Positions 61,520 to 64,000 of a stretch of DNA of 64,000 nucleotides are shown piece after piece. Each line of letters starts with the position of its first letter. Position 1 is the first letter of the stretch. The notes beneath the pieces were generated by a model. That model was not told the DNA's origin. It did no database searches and saw only the letters and a list, made by a program, of their open reading frames with translations. Both the position numbers and the translations under genes were made by a program. Location of the stretch: positions 248,001-312,000 of the forward strand of contig NZ_PYAW01000003.1 in assembly GCF_003014755.1 (NCBI RefSeq), given 5' to 3'. The stretch is from Chitinophaga niastensis (GTDB lineage: Bacteria; Bacteroidota; Bacteroidia; Chitinophagales; Chitinophagaceae).

Positions 61520-64000
61520 TTATAAATCCAGTTTCAATCCTACCGTATATGTTTTGGGAACAGGTATCACATACCCGTTGTCATACCCGTTGTAATAGGT
61601 CAGCTCCGGATCTCCCCCGCTGTATTTTGTAAAGGTGAGCAGGTTGTTACCGGTAGCGTATACGTAGCACCTGGTAATGCCTGGTGCCAGGGCTTTCAGC
61701 CACTTACTACCTGCCAGATCATAACCAAGCGATAAGGAACGTAGCTTTACAAAAGATCCGTTTTCAAGGAAAAGATCCTGATCCGCACGGTAAGGAATTA
61801 CAGCACTCCAGGGATTGTAAACCGGATAGTTTTTCTGATCCTTATCACGCTGCCACCAGGTTATATCTTTTACAGATTCCAGGTTCGACTGACCATCATG
61901 GTTGATAAAGTCGTAACGTGCTGCAGCTTTCTGATTCAGAATGTTCATGCCACCGGCAAAATAAAAACTGAAAGAAATGTTGAAGGGACCGTATTTAAAG
62001 TTGTTATCAAGGCTGCCGGTATATACTGGCATGCTATGACCTTTCATCACTTTATCTTTATCATTTACAATAAAATCGCCGTTCACATCTTTCCACCTGG
62101 CATCACCGGCAGAAAATGCAACGCCTTTGAAAGTGAGCGGGCTCCCGGTTTTGGGATTCAGTGGGATGTCGGAAGCATTATTATAAATGCCTTCATTTTC
62201 ATATACCCAAAACTGATCTACTGCTTTACCTACTTCAAATCTGCGGTCGCCGGCAACAAATTCTTTTACACCACCAGGTAATGCTTTCAGTGTATTTTCA
62301 TTGTAAGCAGCGCTGATACCAAGTGTCCATTGGAATTTTGCGGTGTTGATCACCTCACCGGAAATACCTGCTTCCACACCATGATTATTTACATGCAGAC
62401 CGCTTCTATACGCGCTGCTATAGCCCGATTCAGCCACAACCGGCATTGGCAGCAACATGTTACGGTCATCTTTGGAATAATAATCTACAGCAATGCGTAA
62501 CCTGTTGTGATAAAAAGAAGCGTCTGTACCAATGGTGAGGATGTCGGTTACCGGCCATGCAACATTATCTCCAATCCAACCGTAGGAGTAAGGCCTGGAT
62601 AAGCCGGCTACACCTGCGTAGGAATATGCATTAGGGTTGCCTGTCCAGCCCATATCTACTTTATACTGAGGACCGGCAGCATAACGATCATCACCTAACA
62701 ACCGGCCGGTACGGCCCCAGGAAGCATGCAGCGTCCAGTTGCTGATGGTGTATTTGTCGCGCAGGAACTGATTTTTCAGGTTCCATTCACCACCAACAGC
62801 TGGTGTAAACAACCAGCGTTTTGCGGGTGATACCAGCGAGGAGCCATCGTTACGCAGGGTTAAAGTAAAATGATATAAATCGCGATAATTATAATTTATA
62901 TTACCATAGAAAGAGAGCAGCCGTTGTTTTTCTGCATCGATATAACGGTACACCAACTGATTGGCAAAAGCCAGCGGCGACAAATAACCACCTGAATTGG
63001 GATCGCTGTTTACAATATTTACTTTAATACGGTCGCTGATACCTTTATAGGCCCGTTCGTAAGTGTATTTGTAGAGATCCGCCTGGAAAGATTGTCCCGC
63101 CTCAAAAGTAAACTTGTGGTCACTTGAAGGGGAATACGTATAGTCGATCACGTTATCAAACCCCACACGTTGATTATTACCAAAATAATTGGAGGCATAG
63201 TTAGCACCATCCATCAGTGTAGAAGGCCAGAAAACATCTCTCAAACTTTCATTATAATCGTATAACAGGCGACTGGTATAGCGTACTTTATTAAAGGCAA
63301 ATATCAGGGAGAAAGTACCCTGTATACTGTTGAGATGATTTCTATCGAAGCCTTTGTTGAATGCGCTGAGATAATCATGATAGGCGGATTTATCAGGCGC
63401 TAACGGGCTGGAGATATCAGGAATATAGGCCGTTTCCAGGAAACGATCCTGCATGGAAGTATTTCTCACCCTGTCAAGCCTGTTGGCATTAATCATAGCA
63501 GAAGCCATGAGCCACTTGATGGGCGACATATTCACCAGGAATGAAGCGGTGTATTTATCCAGGCGTGTATTATCAGCTATGCCGTTTGCCTGTGTTTTAT
63601 CACCGAAGAAACGGAAATTCGCTCTGTCGGAACCACCGGAAATACTGGCATTAATAGAATGCGTCATGGTATTACTCAGGTAATAATCACTCCAGTTAGC
63701 ATTACCAAAATAGGCTGCATTAGAAGAATCGCGCAGGTAAGAAGGATAACTGAGCGAATCAGCAGCATGACCATATTGCTGATAGAACGGACGACGAAAA
63801 CGGTTTTCATACTGCGCATTGGTAGTATACACCGGATCATACAGGTTCAGGCCAAAGTAACTATTGACGCTGATCTTACGCGTACCGGAAGTAGCATTTT
63901 TAGTGATGATATTAATTACACCGTTAGCGCCCCGTGGTCCAAAAAGACTGATAGCCGTCGCGTCTTTATATACCTGTATATCCTGTATATTATCAGGATT
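61520..64000 (-). CDS. SusC/RagA family TonB-dependent transporter, module 1 (5' part beyond window)
   Basis: The frame is open to the last base of the window, so the gene is cut. The visible part is 826 codons. At the window edge it reads NPDNIQDIQVYKDATAISLF then GPRGANGVINIITK, the end of the SusC plug, so the signal peptide, carboxypeptidase-D-like domain and most of the plug are missing. The barrel follows to the C-terminal KTYTVGLKLDL. A GTG at 63832 inside the frame (DPVYTTNAQ) is not the start. It is the upstream-most gene seen of the 12-gene operon, and its promoter lies outside the window. Confidence 0.93.
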   Translation of the reverse strand, partial: NPDNIQDIQVYKDATAISLFGPRGANGVINIITKNATSGTRKISVNSYFGLNLYDPVYTTNAQYENRFRRPFYQQYGHAADSLSYPSYLRDSSNAAYFGNANWSDYYLSNTMTHSINASISGGSDRANFRFFGDKTQANGIADNTRLDKYTASFLVNMSPIKWLMASAMINANRLDRVRNTSMQDRFLETAYIPDISSPLAPDKSAYHDYLSAFNKGFDRNHLNSIQGTFSLIFAFNKVRYTSRLLYDYNESLRDVFWPSTLMDGANYASNYFGNNQRVGFDNVIDYTYSPSSDHKFTFEAGQSFQADLYKYTYERAYKGISDRIKVNIVNSDPNSGGYLSPLAFANQLVYRYIDAEKQRLLSFYGNINYNYRDLYHFTLTLRNDGSSLVSPAKRWLFTPAVGGEWNLKNQFLRDKYTISNWTLHASWGRTGRLLGDDRYAAGPQYKVDMGWTGNPNAYSYAGVAGLSRPYSYGWIGDNVAWPVTDILTIGTDASFYHNRLRIAVDYYSKDDRNMLLPMPVVAESGYSSAYRSGLHVNNHGVEAGISGEVINTAKFQWTLGISAAYNENTLKALPGGVKEFVAGDRRFEVGKAVDQFWVYENEGIYNNASDIPLNPKTGSPLTFKGVAFSAGDARWKDVNGDFIVNDKDKVMKGHSMPVYTGSLDNNFKYGPFNISFSFYFAGGMNILNQKAAARYDFINHDGQSNLESVKDITWWQRDKDQKNYPVYNPWSAVIPYRADQDLFLENGSFVKLRSLSLGYDLAGSKWLKALAPGITRCYVYATGNNLLTFTKYSGGDPELTYYNGYDNGYVIPVPKTYTVGLKLDL

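Noticed and set aside
63830..63832. GTG at 63832 as start of the last SusC gene
   Set aside because: The frame continues to the window end with SusC plug motifs, so the GTG is an internal Val codon.
1..64000. tRNA, rRNA, integrase, transposase, phage or replication-origin features
   Set aside because: None was recognised. The gaps between genes are short or filled by the repeats described.

Overview
The window looks like chromosomal DNA of a Bacteroidota species, most likely Chitinophagaceae and close to Chitinophaga. The grounds are three SusC/SusD pairs, many outer-membrane lipoproteins, TAnnTTTG-type promoters, the MoxR/DUF58/BatA/DUF4175 cluster and a NUDIX-type AraR regulator. This assignment rests on gene content only. 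I saw no rRNA, tRNA, CRISPR array, transposase or phage gene.

Layout. (1) 1-1859: 3' part of a DUF4838 carbohydrate-active protein cut by the window edge. (2) 1917-8264: TetR regulator followed by a TolC / lipoprotein adaptor / RND pump operon, with three copies of an operator-like motif. (3) 8339-12971: small barrel protein, aldose-epimerase-like protein, short-chain reductase, second barrel protein, monoglyceride-lipase-like hydrolase and a small membrane protein. (4) 13293-19273: two tandem TldD-TldE (PmbA) pairs in one operon. (5) 19455-26241: MoxR-DUF58-BatA-DUF4175-membrane protein operon, with a DUF4159 gene divergent from it. (6) 27260-31138: DUF885 and S9 peptidases in one operon. 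(7) 31353-33830: AraC regulator and amino-acid permease. (8) 34165-43998: an L-arabinose/arabinan locus with SusC, SusD, GalM, a broken GH127 gene, an AraR-like NUDIX regulator and a GH51 arabinofuranosidase. (9) 44256 to the window end: a 12-gene, 19.7-kb minus-strand operon. It holds two parallel SusC-SusD-fasciclin-DUF500x modules, an M60-type peptidase and three related lipoproteins with a degenerate alkaline-phosphatase-like fold. It contains no glycosidase and ends at a strong hairpin.

The least explained signal is intergenic. Four long inverted repeats (about 8842-9057, 12967-13288, 38739-39106, 42214-42359) are built on GAT spaced almost exactly every 9 nt. A fifth (10751-10840) is built on a 7-nt AATTRCG unit. 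Three of the four that fill gaps between convergent genes have arms whose lengths differ by exactly one short repeat unit, which suggests slippage inside a maintained palindrome. Separately, a 25-bp dyad motif (core TAATTGT-N7-ACAWTTA) occurs three times: before the S9 peptidase operon, behind that operon in inverted orientation, and before the GH51 gene. All identities and motifs were read by eye, and no database search was run.
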